64,000 nt of DNA from a bacterium (GCA_030824555.1 JAVBXK010000018.1:1-64000), one strand, 5' to 3'; positions 34,447 to 44,763 are shown, counted from the first letter of the stretch. The notes: generated by a model not told the origin, from the sequence alone. Translations and numbers: made by a program.

Positions 34447-34946
34447 TGATTTCGCCAAACAAAGAAGATTCATTGCTTGATCGGTACGACATCAGTCTGT
34501 TGGCCGCATTGCAACGCAACGCACATGCCACCAACCAGCAGGTGGGAGATGCCGTGCACTTGTCGGCATCGCAGGTCAGCCGCCGCATCCAGCGGCTGGA
34601 AAGTGTCGGGCTGATTGCCCGTTACGTGGCGCTGCTGGACCCCGCCCGCCTGGGGCTGGGCGTGCGCGCCATCAGCTACGTGACGCTGGCCCGCCACGGT
34701 GACGAGGAAGGCACCAGCTTCGAGCGCGACATTTTGGGTATTCCGGAGGTAGTGGAATGCTTTGCCGTGACCGGCGAGTCCGACTACATCCTGAAGATTT
34801 TTGCCGCCGACCTGAGCGAGTTGTCAGATTCGGTGCTGAAGCGGCTGACGCGTCTGAAGGGGGTCAGCAGCATCCGCTCGAACATCGTGCTGCAGTGCGT
34901 GAAGTCAACCACTGAGCTGCCGTTGTCGCACCTGAAAAAAGATTGA
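34431..34946 (+). CDS. Lrp/AsnC family transcriptional regulator
   Basis: A 171-residue protein (166 from ATG 34446): winged helix-turn-helix [20 protein letters not shown] with [19 protein letters not shown] at residues about 17-62, then the RAM ligand-binding domain with [19 protein letters not shown] and a C-terminal [20 protein letters not shown]. Divergent placement suggests control of the phenylalanine/tyrosine operon and of itself, as with PhhR- or Lrp-like regulators. The ATG at 34431 overlaps a candidate operator, so 34446 may be the true start. Confidence 0.88.
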   Translation: MHNLRMISPNKEDSLLDRYDISLLAALQRNAHATNQQVGDAVHLSASQVSRRIQRLESVGLIARYVALLDPARLGLGVRAISYVTLARHGDEEGTSFERDILGIPEVVECFAVTGESDYILKIFAADLSELSDSVLKRLTRLKGVSSIRSNIVLQCVKSTTELPLSHLKKD

Positions 34947-35061
34947 AACCCGCCGTACGTTGGAGCAGACCAGCAAGCGGCACATAAGGCAGGCCTGCTA
35001 ATCTTGTTGCCCAGTGGGTTCGAGGGAGCTCGCAACACCGCGTGTCCACCCAGATCACTGC

Positions 35062-36336
35062 ATGCCCATGTCCAAAGCGTTTCAATACATGCCACCATCA
35101 ACGGTTGCACCTTTGGCACAGGGTACCGCCCACCGGGTGCTGATTCTGAACAGCGCGAACTGGGAGGGTATCTCAAGGTTGCCTTACCTGTTGAGAGCAG
35201 CTGACTGCCATGTGGATGTGATGGCACCCCGCCAGAACTTCATTGCCCACTCTGCTTGGGTGTCTCACCTGATCGAGGCACCCGCATCACTCGATGCCAT
35301 GATGGACTGCCTGCGGGAGATGTTCAGGCAACCCGATACAGGGTATGACTGGGTCATCGTAGGAGATGACCCTTTGCTTTGCGCCATCAGCAAGCAGCGA
35401 CATGAAGCCTGGGCTGCGGCCTTGCTGCCGTGTCCACCCACTGATTCGCACATCGATTTTCTGATTTCAAAGCGTGACTTTGTGCTGCAAGCGGCCGACG
35501 CAGGCCTGCCGGTGCCTGATTTCAGAATTTGTGCAAACCATGAAGACCTTCACGAGGCGGCGCACGCGCTGGGCTATCCCGTCGTCCTCAAACGAAACGA
35601 GGGATTTGGCGGTCTCTCGGTTCAAATTCTTCACGGTCACACTGATTTGGCAAGTGTCACCCTGACAGAGCCTGTGATCCTGCAGTCGTTCATTGCTGGG
35701 CGGGTCTGCAGTGCGGCGGCCCTGTTCAACAAAGGCCAGCTGGTGTGCTTTTTCTCATACTTGCGAAAACGCACACACGGCAAGTTAGGGGCATCCACTG
35801 CCATTGAATTCAAACATTTTCCTGAGCTCTCCCGTGTGCTGGCGTCACTGGGCGACTTGTCGGGATACCACGGGCTCTGCGGCGTCGATTTCATTGAAGA
35901 ACAAGACAGCCACCGCATCGTGCTGCTGGAGCAGAATTTCCGCCCGACCTTGACCATGCTTTTGGGCAAACACGTGGGTGTTGACCTTGTCACGGCCCTT
36001 CGTCAACAGCTTCAGGGCCAGCCTGCAAACCCACACATGGTGCAAAACCCCTCTGTCACGGACACCATCCCTTTGTTTCCCAGCGACATTTTGCGGTCAA
36101 TTGATGACCGGGACTTGCGCGGGCTTCTGCGCTTCTTGCTGAGCGCCAAAGGCTGGGCATCCATGAGCTGGCACGACACACCTTTGCTGCGGCACAACGT
36201 GCGCTACACAGCGCAGTTTGCCGCCAAGAAATTGGCGAATTTCGTACGCAAGACCATCCGTCCCCGGGCGTTGCCCCAAGGCAACGAAGCGGCCAGAAGC
36301 CAGTACAGCCTGAGAGACGATGTGGCCGATCGTTGA
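35062..36336 (+). CDS. ATP-grasp domain protein of unknown function
   Basis: A 424-residue protein with an N-terminal alpha/beta domain (HRVLILNSANWEGISRLPYL, then YDWVIVGDDPLLCAIS) and a central ATP-grasp fold: FVLQAADAGLPVPDF near 147, YPVVLKRNEGFGGLSVQIL near 175 with the ATP-binding Lys, and GVDFIEEQ followed by VLLEQNFRPT near 290 with the metal ligands Glu and Asn. ATP-grasp enzymes join a carboxylate to an amine or thiol. No substrate clue exists; neighbours are a regulator and a secreted unknown, both with separate transcription signals. The gene is less GC-rich than its neighbours. ATG 35062 or 35068 starts it. Confidence 0.75.
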   Translation: MPMSKAFQYMPPSTVAPLAQGTAHRVLILNSANWEGISRLPYLLRAADCHVDVMAPRQNFIAHSAWVSHLIEAPASLDAMMDCLREMFRQPDTGYDWVIVGDDPLLCAISKQRHEAWAAALLPCPPTDSHIDFLISKRDFVLQAADAGLPVPDFRICANHEDLHEAAHALGYPVVLKRNEGFGGLSVQILHGHTDLASVTLTEPVILQSFIAGRVCSAAALFNKGQLVCFFSYLRKRTHGKLGASTAIEFKHFPELSRVLASLGDLSGYHGLCGVDFIEEQDSHRIVLLEQNFRPTLTMLLGKHVGVDLVTALRQQLQGQPANPHMVQNPSVTDTIPLFPSDILRSIDDRDLRGLLRFLLSAKGWASMSWHDTPLLRHNVRYTAQFAAKKLANFVRKTIRPRALPQGNEAARSQYSLRDDVADR

Positions 36337-36460
36337 CTGACCACCGACTTGCCCACCGTACCACCGACCGCCTGCCCACCACCCGCATCAGGCAGAAGGC
36401 ACAAGGAAGGCGCCGCCCCAGCAAACCAGGAATTGGTCTGCTGCGCATCGGCACACCCAC

Positions 36461-36943
36461 TCAGCGAACGGTGTAGATGAGCGCGAATTTCTGTTTTTGA
36501 ATCATGTCCGCCTCGTTGTCGCCGTAAGCAGCAAAAAAACGGGCACCGCGCAGACCCATGGCGGCCAGTTGCGTCAGCGGAGGCAAATCCACGTGGTACC
36601 CGAAAGCGCCGCCGCTGCGGCACTCGGACTGTGCCTGTGAAAAGAGCGCAGGCACTTCACCGCCAGACCAAAGCAGCCAGCCTGCCGGGCCCCGGAACAA
36701 CAGCATGCCGTTGGGAAGCAGCAGCGCGTAGTACATCTTCTGCGTGCTTTCAAGTTCACTGGCGGCAGGTGTGATGCTGACCTGCATGCGTGAACCCTGT
36801 GGCGTGTCCGCCACCGACGTGGTGATGGACGAGCCCGTCAGGGTGAAAACCGTGTCGGCTTGGGCCAAACCGCCCAGCCACACCAGCGCCCAGCCCAAGG
36901 CCAAGTGACGCCACCACCCCACAGACAACCGAATGTGTGACAT
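36461..36943 (-). CDS. Secreted hypothetical protein
   Basis: A 160-residue protein I do not recognise. It has a clear signal peptide (RHLALGWALVWLGGLAQA, cleavage near ADT at 30) and a predominantly beta-looking mature part with a single Cys (SECRSGG). TVFTLTGSSITTSVADT and YYALLLPNGMLLFRG are notable stretches. It is probably periplasmic. No partner gene is adjacent, and no lipobox is seen. Confidence 0.6.
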   Translation of the reverse strand: MSHIRLSVGWWRHLALGWALVWLGGLAQADTVFTLTGSSITTSVADTPQGSRMQVSITPAASELESTQKMYYALLLPNGMLLFRGPAGWLLWSGGEVPALFSQAQSECRSGGAFGYHVDLPPLTQLAAMGLRGARFFAAYGDNEADMIQKQKFALIYTVR

Positions 36944-37041
36944 GGCCTGAGCCCTCCAACAAAGTTAAAAGCACACTCTACAACCGATGTGAGGTCTGTG
37001 GTGGGCTGTATGCAGGCGATGTCAGCGCCCGCATCGGCCCC

Positions 37042-38262
37042 TTACCGTGCCACGGTGCGCTTGCCCACCGCCGTGGCGGCCACCACGGCCAGCATCAGGA
37101 AAAACGCCGCACCGCTCAGCGTGGCGGCGTGCCAACCCTTGTCCATGAACGCGCCGAAGATCACGGGCGACACGGCAAAACCAATGTCCAGCCCCGAATA
37201 CACCATGCCATACACCCGCCCGGTGGCGCCTTTGGGGGTGGCCTTTTTGATCATCATGTCGCGGCTGGGGCCGCCCACCCCCACGGCAAAACCGGTGGCG
37301 GCCAGGCCCACCATGGTGCCCACGGCACCCAGCCAACCGGTGGCGCACACCAGCAGCAGCACGGCACCCGCGCCCATGGCCCAAGCCACCACCTTGTCAG
37401 AGTGTGTGGTTTGCGTGGCCACGAAGCCCCCCACCAGCATGCCGAACGCGCCGCACAGCATGTAGGCGGTGATGGTCAGCGTGGCCAGCTCCAGGCTGGC
37501 ACCGTGCGCGGCTTTCAGGATGGACGGGCCAAAGCTCTGCACCACAGCCAGCGTCATGGTCGACAAAAAGAAGAACGCAAAACACCACCACACCACGGGC
37601 AGTTTCATGAACGCCAGGTCAGACCCCTTTGGCGCGTCCACATGGCGCACCACCACCTCTGTGAGCAGCTTGTCGCGCTGCCAGAACAACAGGGCCAGCA
37701 CGGCGGCGTACATCAACGCGGCGGCGTGGTAGGCGGTGCGCCAGTCGGCCAGCGCGGTGATGCCCACCAAAAAGACAGGGGCCAGCGCCCAACCCAGGTT
37801 ACCCGTGAGCCCGTGCGCACTGAACGCGTGGCCCAAGCGAGCGGCAGACACACGCTGATTCAATATGGTGAAGTCGGCCGGGTGAAACGGTGCGTTACCT
37901 GCACCGGCCAACACCGCCACCGCCATCAAGCCCCAGTAGCTGGTGACCGTGGATGCCACCAGCGACGCGGCCAGAAACAGGCTGATGGCCCCGAACAGCA
38001 CCGGACGCGCGCCCACGCGGTCCACCACAAAACCGGCCACCGCCTGTCCCGAACCCGAGACGATGAAGAAGATGCTCATCAGCAAGCCCACGTCTGAGAA
38101 GCTCAACCCGAAGTCTTTCATGAACATGGGAAACAGCGGTGCCAGCAGCAGGTGCGAAAAGTGCGACGTGGCATGTGCCAGGCCCACCAGGCCAATGACA
38201 GCAGCGTCTTGCTTGAGCGGGGTGGGGTCGGGCAAAGCCGCGTTGAATGTGGTGGCAGTCAT
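37042..38262 (-). CDS. MFS transporter
   Basis: A 406-residue major facilitator with twelve membrane helices. The first half has [20 protein letters not shown] and [14 protein letters not shown], the loop 2-3 motif (GxxxDRxGxR-like). The second half has [20 protein letters not shown] and [20 protein letters not shown]. The first helices resemble the fosmidomycin-resistance (Fsr) subgroup. The substrate is unknown. ATG 38262 gives the expected N-terminus; the upstream frame is divergent intergenic sequence. Confidence 0.85.
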   Translation of the reverse strand: MTATTFNAALPDPTPLKQDAAVIGLVGLAHATSHFSHLLLAPLFPMFMKDFGLSFSDVGLLMSIFFIVSGSGQAVAGFVVDRVGARPVLFGAISLFLAASLVASTVTSYWGLMAVAVLAGAGNAPFHPADFTILNQRVSAARLGHAFSAHGLTGNLGWALAPVFLVGITALADWRTAYHAAALMYAAVLALLFWQRDKLLTEVVVRHVDAPKGSDLAFMKLPVVWWCFAFFFLSTMTLAVVQSFGPSILKAAHGASLELATLTITAYMLCGAFGMLVGGFVATQTTHSDKVVAWAMGAGAVLLLVCATGWLGAVGTMVGLAATGFAVGVGGPSRDMMIKKATPKGATGRVYGMVYSGLDIGFAVSPVIFGAFMDKGWHAATLSGAAFFLMLAVVAATAVGKRTVAR

Positions 38263-38410
38263 GGCGGCAATGTTAAGCGTCAGACTTGCGGCGCGTGGCC
38301 AGCGGCGCACATGCCCTTGGCTGGGTTGTCACCATGGTTTCAGCGTTTGGGTCACCATGGACACACAGCGCGCGCCAGGTTCGCCCACATCAGCTCCGGG
38401 AGAAAAAGTC

Positions 38411-39340
38411 ATGAATATGAATAAAAACAGGCCTTACCGCTTATATCTTTTCATTTGTTTGCTATGTGTATTATGGCCACTGACAGCCACACAAGCGGCC
38501 GACCCGACCACCGGCGCACCCGCCTACACCGGCCCCATTTTTGACGCGCACCTGCACTACAACGAAGAGGCCCAGGTGCCCCACCCTTTGCCCGATGTGC
38601 TGGCCCGCCTGAAAGCCAGCAACGTGCAGGCCGCCATTGCCAACTCGCGCCCCAACGACGGCACGCGCACCCTGGCCACGGCCCTGCCTGAAACCCGGGC
38701 CGCCAACGTGAAGGTGGTGCCCTTTGTGCGCCTGTACCGCAACCGGGCCGACTACAGCAACTGGTTTCGCGACGACAGCATCTACGACATGGTGCTGACC
38801 GAGCTGGCCCGGGGTACCCCCGCCGGCCCCTACCGTGGCATCGGGGAATTTCATCTGTACGACAGCGCGAACGCAGCGGGGCATGTGGCGCAAAAGCTGA
38901 TGGCGCTGGCAGAAGGCCGCCAACTGGTGGTGCTGGCCCATGTGGACGATGCCGCCATCGACGGGCTGCTGGCCCCCACACCGTCGGGAGGCCAGAACGT
39001 GAAGCTGATCTGGGCGCACACCGGCATAGGCGGCACGCCTGTGGCGCGCGTGAAAGCGCTGCTGGACCGCTACCCCGGCCTGATGGGCGAGCTGTCTTAC
39101 CGCCCCAGCCTGACCTGCGACGGCCCCCAAGGCGACGTGCACCTGTGCCCCGAGTGGCGCGAGCTGCTGCTGGCCTACCCCACCCGCTTTTTGCTGGGCT
39201 CTGACACCTGGATCAACCCGCGCTGGTTGTACTACGGTGAGCTGATGCAAAGCTACCGCGCCTGGCTGGGCGATTTGCCACCTGCCGTGGCGCGGCAGGT
39301 GGCATGGGGCAACGGGGCGCGGCTGTTCGGGCTGGAGTGA
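38411..39340 (+). CDS. Exported amidohydrolase (PF04909-type)
   Basis: The 309-residue protein has a signal peptide ([19 protein letters not shown], cleavage before ADP). The metallohydrolase barrel begins with [10 protein letters not shown] (HxH metal ligands), then GIGEFHLYD near 145, [10 protein letters not shown] near 200 (His) and [13 protein letters not shown] near 262 (Asp). This pattern fits the amidohydrolase_2 / TIM-barrel hydrolase group of decarboxylases and lactonases, here exported to the periplasm. GGGAG precedes ATG 38411 at a good distance. The N-terminal 18 codons are a dispersed repeat copy, so the signal peptide looks recruited from that element. Confidence 0.83.
   Translation: MNMNKNRPYRLYLFICLLCVLWPLTATQAADPTTGAPAYTGPIFDAHLHYNEEAQVPHPLPDVLARLKASNVQAAIANSRPNDGTRTLATALPETRAANVKVVPFVRLYRNRADYSNWFRDDSIYDMVLTELARGTPAGPYRGIGEFHLYDSANAAGHVAQKLMALAEGRQLVVLAHVDDAAIDGLLAPTPSGGQNVKLIWAHTGIGGTPVARVKALLDRYPGLMGELSYRPSLTCDGPQGDVHLCPEWRELLLAYPTRFLLGSDTWINPRWLYYGELMQSYRAWLGDLPPAVARQVAWGNGARLFGLE
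38420..38476 (+). repeat. Dispersed AT-rich repeat, copy 7 (signal peptide of amidohydrolase)
   Basis: Plus strand: an A-run, CAGGCCTTACCGCTTATAT, then TTTGTTTGCTATGTG. This is one of the closest copies to the consensus, and it is translated as the signal sequence. Confidence 0.75.
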
Positions 39341-39443
39341 GTGCAGTGGCTGACAGCAAGCGGTGCCCGGCCACAGTCAACCGAAATGGCCCATTTGAAA
39401 TCAGCCCATGTGAATTTGCGTTGGCGGGGCGGCCGACCCACGC

Positions 39444-41051
39444 TCAAAGCCATCGCTTGAGCAGCCCCATGAGCTGCTGAAACCTCGGGCCGTAGGGTGG
39501 GTAGAACAGGTGACCCATGGCCCAGCGCGATTGCACCAGCACCGGTTTTTGCTGCGTGAAGCGCAAAAACCCGGCCTCGCCGTGGTACGAACCCCAACCG
39601 CTTTCGCCCACCCCGCCAAACGGCAGGTTGTGGTGGGCAATGTGCAGCAGCGTGTCGTTGATGGTGACGCCACCGCTCACGGTCTGGCTCAGCACCTGGT
39701 CACGCGCGGCCGCATCGGTGCCAAACCAGTACAGCGCCAGGGGCCGAGGGCGGGCGTTGATGTGAGCCACCGCGTCGGCCAGCGTGCGGTAGGTCAGCAC
39801 GGGCAGGATGGGGCCAAAAATTTCCTCGGTCATCAAGTGGCTTTGGGCGGGTGGGTGGAACACCAGCACCGGGGCCATCTGGCGGGCAGGCTCAGCGGTT
39901 GGTTGCCCGGCGGGGTGAGCTGCATGATCAGCACCGTGATCACCAGCCTGCCTGGGTAAATTTTTCAAGCTTTTTTGTGCCTTTTCGCTTTCACTGTTTG
40001 TGTTATCAGCTATTGAATTGAGAATTCCTTGTGTGTTGGACTGCACCACCACCACCCGAGCCCCCGCAGCCTTCGCCTCGTCCACCAGGCCGTGCAAGCG
40101 GGCAAAGTGCCGGTCAGAGACGATGGACGCGTAGTCCGCATTGCCCGCCAGCGTGGGAAACAGCTGGTCCACGGCGCGGGCAAAAGCCTGCTCGAACTCG
40201 GCCTCGCGCCCCTCGGGCAGCAACACGTAGTCGGGCGCGATGCAGGTCTGGCCTGCGTTGATCAGTTTGCCGTGGGCAATTTTGAGGGCCACCCCCGCCA
40301 TGTCGGCCGCGCTGCACGACGCGTCGACGATGCAAGGCGACTTGCCGCCCAGCTCCAGCGTGGTGGGCGTGAGGTTGCGCGCGGCGGCTTCGGCCACCTT
40401 GCGGCCCACGGCGGTGGAGCCGGTGAAAAACAGGTGGTCGAACGGCAGGCAGGCAAAAGCGTGCGCCACGTCGGGCCCACCCTGTACCACGGCCACCTCG
40501 TCGGGGTGGAAGGCGCTGTGCAGCAGCTCAGCCAGCAGAGCCGAGCTGTGGGGGGTGAGTTCGCTGGGCTTGATCATGGCGCGGTTGCCTGCGGCCAGCG
40601 CCGTGGCCAGAGGCCCCAGGGTGAGCTGCAGCGGGTAGTTCCACGGGCCGATGATGCCCACCACACCCAGCGGCTGACGCTGAATGTGGGCACGGGCCGG
40701 TTGCAAGTAGATGGGGGTGGACACGCGCTGCGGCTTCATCCATTTGGCGCACTGGCTCTTCAGCTGGCTGAGGGTGGCCAGCAGCACGAAGTAGTCGGCC
40801 ACGTCAGTCAACTGGCGGCCGCGCACACCAAAGTCGGCCTGCACGGCATCGGCCAATGCGGGGCCGTGGGTGTCGATCAGGCTTTGCAGCCGCTGCAGGC
40901 GCTCCAGGCGCCAGGCCAGCGGCACATCGACCATGGCACGGCTGGCGCGGTGCTGGGCGGCAAACAAGGTGTCGAGGTCGGCGGTGGCGGGCGTGGTGGC
41001 TGAACCTGGTGCGTGAGGCGACACAACGGCGGCAGGGTGAGGGGCGTTCAT
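39444..41051 (-). CDS. Aldehyde dehydrogenase (coniferyl aldehyde dehydrogenase-like)
   Basis: The 535-residue NAD(P)-dependent ALDH has the motifs IIGPWNYPLQLTLGPLATAL near 133, FFTGSTAVGRKVAEAAA near 209, the catalytic Glu in LTPTTLELGGKSPCIVD, and the catalytic Cys in NAGQTCIAPDYVLLP near 268. The C-terminus HHNLPFGGVGESGWGSYHGE is typical of class 3 / coniferyl ALDH. An insertion of about 50 residues after VVVVQ includes NTNSESEKAQKSLKNLP, encoded by a dispersed AT-rich repeat, and is not found in the usual family scaffold. Starts at ATG 41051 or 41060 are possible. Confidence 0.9.
   Translation of the reverse strand: MNAPHPAAVVSPHAPGSATTPATADLDTLFAAQHRASRAMVDVPLAWRLERLQRLQSLIDTHGPALADAVQADFGVRGRQLTDVADYFVLLATLSQLKSQCAKWMKPQRVSTPIYLQPARAHIQRQPLGVVGIIGPWNYPLQLTLGPLATALAAGNRAMIKPSELTPHSSALLAELLHSAFHPDEVAVVQGGPDVAHAFACLPFDHLFFTGSTAVGRKVAEAAARNLTPTTLELGGKSPCIVDASCSAADMAGVALKIAHGKLINAGQTCIAPDYVLLPEGREAEFEQAFARAVDQLFPTLAGNADYASIVSDRHFARLHGLVDEAKAAGARVVVVQSNTQGILNSIADNTNSESEKAQKSLKNLPRQAGDHGADHAAHPAGQPTAEPARQMAPVLVFHPPAQSHLMTEEIFGPILPVLTYRTLADAVAHINARPRPLALYWFGTDAAARDQVLSQTVSGGVTINDTLLHIAHHNLPFGGVGESGWGSYHGEAGFLRFTQQKPVLVQSRWAMGHLFYPPYGPRFQQLMGLLKRWL
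39961..40028 (+). repeat. Dispersed AT-rich repeat, copy 8 (inside the ALDH gene)
   Basis: Plus strand: a T-run, GTGCCTTTTCGCTTTCACTG, then TCAGCTATTGAATTGAG. It creates an AT-rich island in a GC-rich gene and is read in frame on the minus strand. Confidence 0.65.
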
Positions 41052-41248
41052 GCCTTGCATGGTAGGCCCACGGTGGCATGCACGGTAGAGCTGTGGCCCC
41101 AAACGACACGGAGAGCCCTCGGCACAGGAATCTGGCCGGTCCACGGCCCATTGCCGCTGGCGAATACGCGGGCAGATACAACGGCGCGTGCGGTGAGGCG
41201 GAGCAGCAGGTCAGCGCAGCGACGCTGCGCAACTGGCCAGGGCGGTCT

Positions 41249-41716
41249 TCAGGCGGCAGCGCCGAAGTTCTCAGGCATTTGAATGGCCACCACCTCGCCG
41301 CGCGCGGTGGCCACGCCAGCGGCGAACACCGTGGCCTCCACCACCACTTTGCGACCCTTGATTTCCTTCACCCGGCCACGGATTTCAAGCGTTTCCCCGA
41401 TGGGTGTGGGCTTGAGGTAGTCCACATGCAGCGAGCCGGTCACGAAGCGAAAGGCGGGCAACGTGCCCATCTCGCGTCCCTCGGCCCGGTACATGGCGGC
41501 GGCAGCGGTGCCGGTGCCGTGGCAGTCGATCAGCGAGGCCAGCAAGCCGCCATAGGTGAAGCCAGGCACTGCGGTGTGGTAGGGCTCGGGAGTGAAATGG
41601 GTGACGGTTTCGTCCCCCTCCCAAAAGGTCTTGATGCGGTGGCCGTGCTCGTTTTTGGCGCCACAGCCGTAACAGTGGCTCAGGTTTTCGGGGTAGTGGT
41701 CTTGAAAGGCTTTCAT
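41249..41716 (-). CDS. PaaI family thioesterase (hotdog fold)
   Basis: A 155-residue hotdog-fold protein: PYHTAVPGFTYGGLLASLID near residue 45 is the family active-site helix with Asp, and FRFVTGSLHVDYLKPTPIGE near 90 the central strand. The N-terminus LSHCYGCGAKNEHGHRIK has the Cys/His cluster common in this subgroup. It should hydrolyse acyl-CoA thioesters. A spacer of about 190 bp without other features separates it from the ALDH gene upstream on the same strand. Confidence 0.85.
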   Translation of the reverse strand: MKAFQDHYPENLSHCYGCGAKNEHGHRIKTFWEGDETVTHFTPEPYHTAVPGFTYGGLLASLIDCHGTGTAAAAMYRAEGREMGTLPAFRFVTGSLHVDYLKPTPIGETLEIRGRVKEIKGRKVVVEATVFAAGVATARGEVVAIQMPENFGAAA

Positions 41717-41805
41717 GGCATGGTGTGCACAAGGGCGTCAACGGGTTGGAGAGAACAGCAGGCTGGCGTGCACGTTGAAGCCAAGCAACAAGCCACAATA
41801 TAAGC

Positions 41806-41982
41806 ATGTTCTTTTTGCTGTTGTATTTGACGCTTGTCACGCTGGCAATGGGCTTTTTGCCCGAATGGTCCACCGCCACCGCCCTGCTGGTGCCATTGGC
41901 TGTTGTGGTGACGGCCCGCCTGGCGCTGGCACTGACGTCCCCCAAACAGAAAACCCCCGGCGATTCAGGCACCGGGGGCTGA
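41806..41982 (+). CDS. Putative micro-membrane protein
   Basis: A 58-codon ORF beginning ATG 41806: MFFLLLYLTLVTLAMGFLP, a short turn, then ALLVPLAVVVTARLALAL and a polar Gly-rich tail. Two membrane helices are predicted. No homologue is known to me, and the ribosome-binding site is weak. The 3' end coincides with the clpB-side hairpin terminator on the other strand. It could be a real small protein or chance. Confidence 0.4.
   Translation: MFFLLLYLTLVTLAMGFLPEWSTATALLVPLAVVVTARLALALTSPKQKTPGDSGTGG
41941..41979 (-). terminator. Probable clpB terminator
   Basis: On the minus strand, CCCCCGG, an 11-base loop, CCGGGGG, then TTTTCTGTTT. It lies 110 bp past the clpB stop and inside the micro-ORF of the opposite strand. 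Confidence 0.65.
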
Positions 41983-42092
41983 CGACCTGTTTTCAAGCTG
42001 CTCAGGCCCAAGGGTCCAAAAGGCCTGTCTGGCGGTGGTTGCACCCGCTCAATGGCCCATAAATGACCCAATGACCGTTTGCAGCCATCGCG

Positions 42093-44699
42093 TCACGCCA
42101 TGGGTATAGCCGGCGCGAACTCGAACACGCCGGGCGCGCGCACCGGGTCCACGCTCACACCAATGACTGACTTGGGCGGGTAATGCCCTTCCAGCAGCAG
42201 CTTGGACAGCGGGTTTTCAATGCGCTGCTGGATGGCGCGCTTCAGCGGCCGGGCACCGAACAGCGGGTCGAAGCCCACTTTGGCCAGCTCGTCCAGCGCA
42301 GCGGGCGACACATCCAACCGCAAATCCATGCCGTGCAAACGCGCCTGCAAGCCCTTGAGCTGGATGCCTGCGATGCTGGCAATGTGCGCCGCGTCGAGCG
42401 CGTGGAACACCACGGTTTCGTCGATGCGGTTCAAAAACTCGGGGCGGAAGTGGTTTTTCAGCTCACCCCACACCGCGTCCTTCAGGTCGTCGTAGGGCAT
42501 GCCCACCATCGCCTGAATCAGCTGGCTGCCGATGTTGCTGGTCATCACGATGACGGTGTTCTTGAAGTCAACTGTCCGGCCCTGGCCATCGGTCAGGCGG
42601 CCGTCGTCCAGCACTTGCAGCAGCACGTTGAACACATCAGGATGGGCTTTTTCCACCTCGTCCAACAGCACCACGCTGTAGGGATTGCGGCGCACGGCTT
42701 CGGTCAAGTAGCCGCCTTCGTCGTAACCCACGTAGCCGGGGGGGGCACCGATCAGGCGTGCAACGCTGTGCTTTTCCATGAACTCGCTCATGTCGATGCG
42801 GATCATGTGTTCTTCGCTGTCAAACAAAAAGCCTGCCAGCGCCTTGCATAGCTCGGTTTTGCCTACACCGGTGGGGCCCAAAAACAGGAAGCTGCCCGTG
42901 GGGCGGTTGGGATCGGAAAGGCCCGAGCGTGAACGGCGGATGGCGTCGGACACGGCGGCAATGGCCTCGTTCTGGCCCACCACGCGCTCGTGCAGTTTGC
43001 CCTCCATTTGCAGCAGCTTGTCTTTTTCGCCCTGCATCATCTTGGCCACCGGGATGCCGGTGGCACGGCTCACCACCTCGGCAATTTCTTCCGCGCCCAC
43101 CTGCGTGCGCAGCAGTTGGTTGCCCTTGCCACCGCCGCTGCCAGCCTCTTTGGCCTGGGCGTCTTTCAGCTCTTTTTCAAGCTCGGGCAGCTTGCCGTAT
43201 TGCAGCTCGGCCACCTTGGCCAAGTCGCCCTTGCGGGTGAGCTCTTCAATTTGAAAGCGCAGCTTGTCGATGGCCTCTTTCACCTGCGCGCTGCCCTGGG
43301 CCTGCGCCTTTTCGCGCTTCCACACCTCGTCCAGATCGGCAATTTCGAGTTGCAGGTCTTCAATTTCAGCTTCGATCAGCTCCAGGCGTTTTTGCGAGGC
43401 CTCGTCTTTTTCGCGCTTCACGGCTTCGCGTTCGATTTGCAGCTGAATCAAACGGCGGTCGAGCTTGTCCATCACCTCGGGCTTGGAATCCAGCTCGATT
43501 TTGATTTTGGATGCGGCTTCGTCGATCAGGTCAATGGCCTTGTCGGGCAAAAACCGGTCGGTGATGTAGCGGTGGCTCAGGTTGGCGGCGGCAACGATGG
43601 CCGGGTCGGTGATGTCCACGCCGTGGTGCACCTCGTAGCGCTCTTTCAGGCCACGCAGAATGGCAATGGTGGCCTCCACCGTGGGCTCGCCCACCAGAAT
43701 TTTCTGGAAGCGGCGCTCCAGCGCAGCGTCTTTTTCAATGTATTTGCGGTACTCGTCCAGCGTGGTGGCGCCCACGCAGTGCAGCTCGCCACGGGCCAGC
43801 GCGGGTTTGAGCATGTTGCCCGCGTCCATCGCGCCCTCAGCCTTGCCCGCGCCCACCATGGTGTGCAGCTCGTCGATGAACACGATCACCTGGCCTTCTT
43901 CCTTGGCCAGCTCGTTCAGCACCGATTTCAGGCGTTCTTCAAACTCGCCACGGAACTTGGCACCGGCCAGCAGCGCGGCCATGTCCAGGCTGAGCACGCG
44001 CTTGCCGCGCAGGCTGTCGGGCACTTCACCGGCCACGATGCGTTGGGCCAGGCCTTCGACAATGGCGGTCTTGCCCACGCCGGGCTCACCGATCAGCACG
44101 GGGTTGTTTTTGGTGCGGCGCTGTAGCACCTGGATGGCACGGCGGATTTCGTCGTCACGGCCAATGACCGGGTCCAGCTTGCCCTGGCGGGCGCGCTCAG
44201 TCAGGTCGGTGCAGTATTTTTTGAGGGCTTCGCGCTGGCCTTCGGCCTCGGGGCTGTCCATGCTCTGGCCGCCGCGCACGGCGTTGATGGCGGCCTCCAG
44301 GCTCTTGCGGGTCAGGCCGTTGTCTTTGGCCAGCCGCCCGGCTTCGCCCTTGGCGTCGCACACGGCCAGCAGGAACAGCTCGCTGGCAATGAAGGCGTCG
44401 CCACGTTTGGCGGCTTCTTTTTCGGTGGCCTGCAACAGGGTCAACAGGTCGCGACCGGGCTGCACCTGTTCGCCCCCCTGCACCTGCGGCAGGCGTTGCA
44501 GGCTGTCTTCAGCGGCTTTCAGCAGGCCGGGCACGTTGACGCCCGCGCGCTGCAGCAGCGACTTGGGACCGTCTTCCTGGCGCAGCATGGCCACCAGCAG
44601 GTGCTGAGGCTCCATGTAGGCGTTGTCGGACACGTTGGCCAGCGACTGCGCGTCGGCCAGGGCTTCCTGAAACTTGGTGGTGAGTTTGTCTGCACGCAT
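42093..44699 (-). CDS. clpB: ATP-dependent chaperone ClpB
   Basis: ClpB is the hexameric disaggregase working with DnaK. The 868-residue protein has a double Clp_N domain (residues about 1-145), AAA-1 with [17 protein letters not shown] near 205 and [14 protein letters not shown], a coiled-coil middle domain (about 410-520), and AAA-2 with [16 protein letters not shown] near 605 and [21 protein letters not shown] 44699 has an AGGAG ribosome-binding site; the longer frame is not needed. CTTGAAA at 44757-44763 is a perfect sigma-32 -35 element, but its -10 partner is poor. Confidence 0.97.
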   Translation of the reverse strand: MRADKLTTKFQEALADAQSLANVSDNAYMEPQHLLVAMLRQEDGPKSLLQRAGVNVPGLLKAAEDSLQRLPQVQGGEQVQPGRDLLTLLQATEKEAAKRGDAFIASELFLLAVCDAKGEAGRLAKDNGLTRKSLEAAINAVRGGQSMDSPEAEGQREALKKYCTDLTERARQGKLDPVIGRDDEIRRAIQVLQRRTKNNPVLIGEPGVGKTAIVEGLAQRIVAGEVPDSLRGKRVLSLDMAALLAGAKFRGEFEERLKSVLNELAKEEGQVIVFIDELHTMVGAGKAEGAMDAGNMLKPALARGELHCVGATTLDEYRKYIEKDAALERRFQKILVGEPTVEATIAILRGLKERYEVHHGVDITDPAIVAAANLSHRYITDRFLPDKAIDLIDEAASKIKIELDSKPEVMDKLDRRLIQLQIEREAVKREKDEASQKRLELIEAEIEDLQLEIADLDEVWKREKAQAQGSAQVKEAIDKLRFQIEELTRKGDLAKVAELQYGKLPELEKELKDAQAKEAGSGGGKGNQLLRTQVGAEEIAEVVSRATGIPVAKMMQGEKDKLLQMEGKLHERVVGQNEAIAAVSDAIRRSRSGLSDPNRPTGSFLFLGPTGVGKTELCKALAGFLFDSEEHMIRIDMSEFMEKHSVARLIGAPPGYVGYDEGGYLTEAVRRNPYSVVLLDEVEKAHPDVFNVLLQVLDDGRLTDGQGRTVDFKNTVIVMTSNIGSQLIQAMVGMPYDDLKDAVWGELKNHFRPEFLNRIDETVVFHALDAAHIASIAGIQLKGLQARLHGMDLRLDVSPAALDELAKVGFDPLFGARPLKRAIQQRIENPLSKLLLEGHYPPKSVIGVSVDPVRAPGVFEFAPAIPMA

Positions 44700-44756
44700 G
44701 GGGAAAACTCCTGTGGGTATGTTTGACTGCACAGAACGTAAGGCCATGTGGGGGCG

Positions 44757-44763
44757 TTTCAAG
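44757..44763 (-). promoter_or_regulatory. Possible sigma-32 -35 element upstream of clpB
   Basis: CTTGAAA on the minus strand, about 60 bp before the clpB start. Heat-shock control of clpB is expected; the downstream -10 is not convincing, so this is tentative. Confidence 0.4.
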
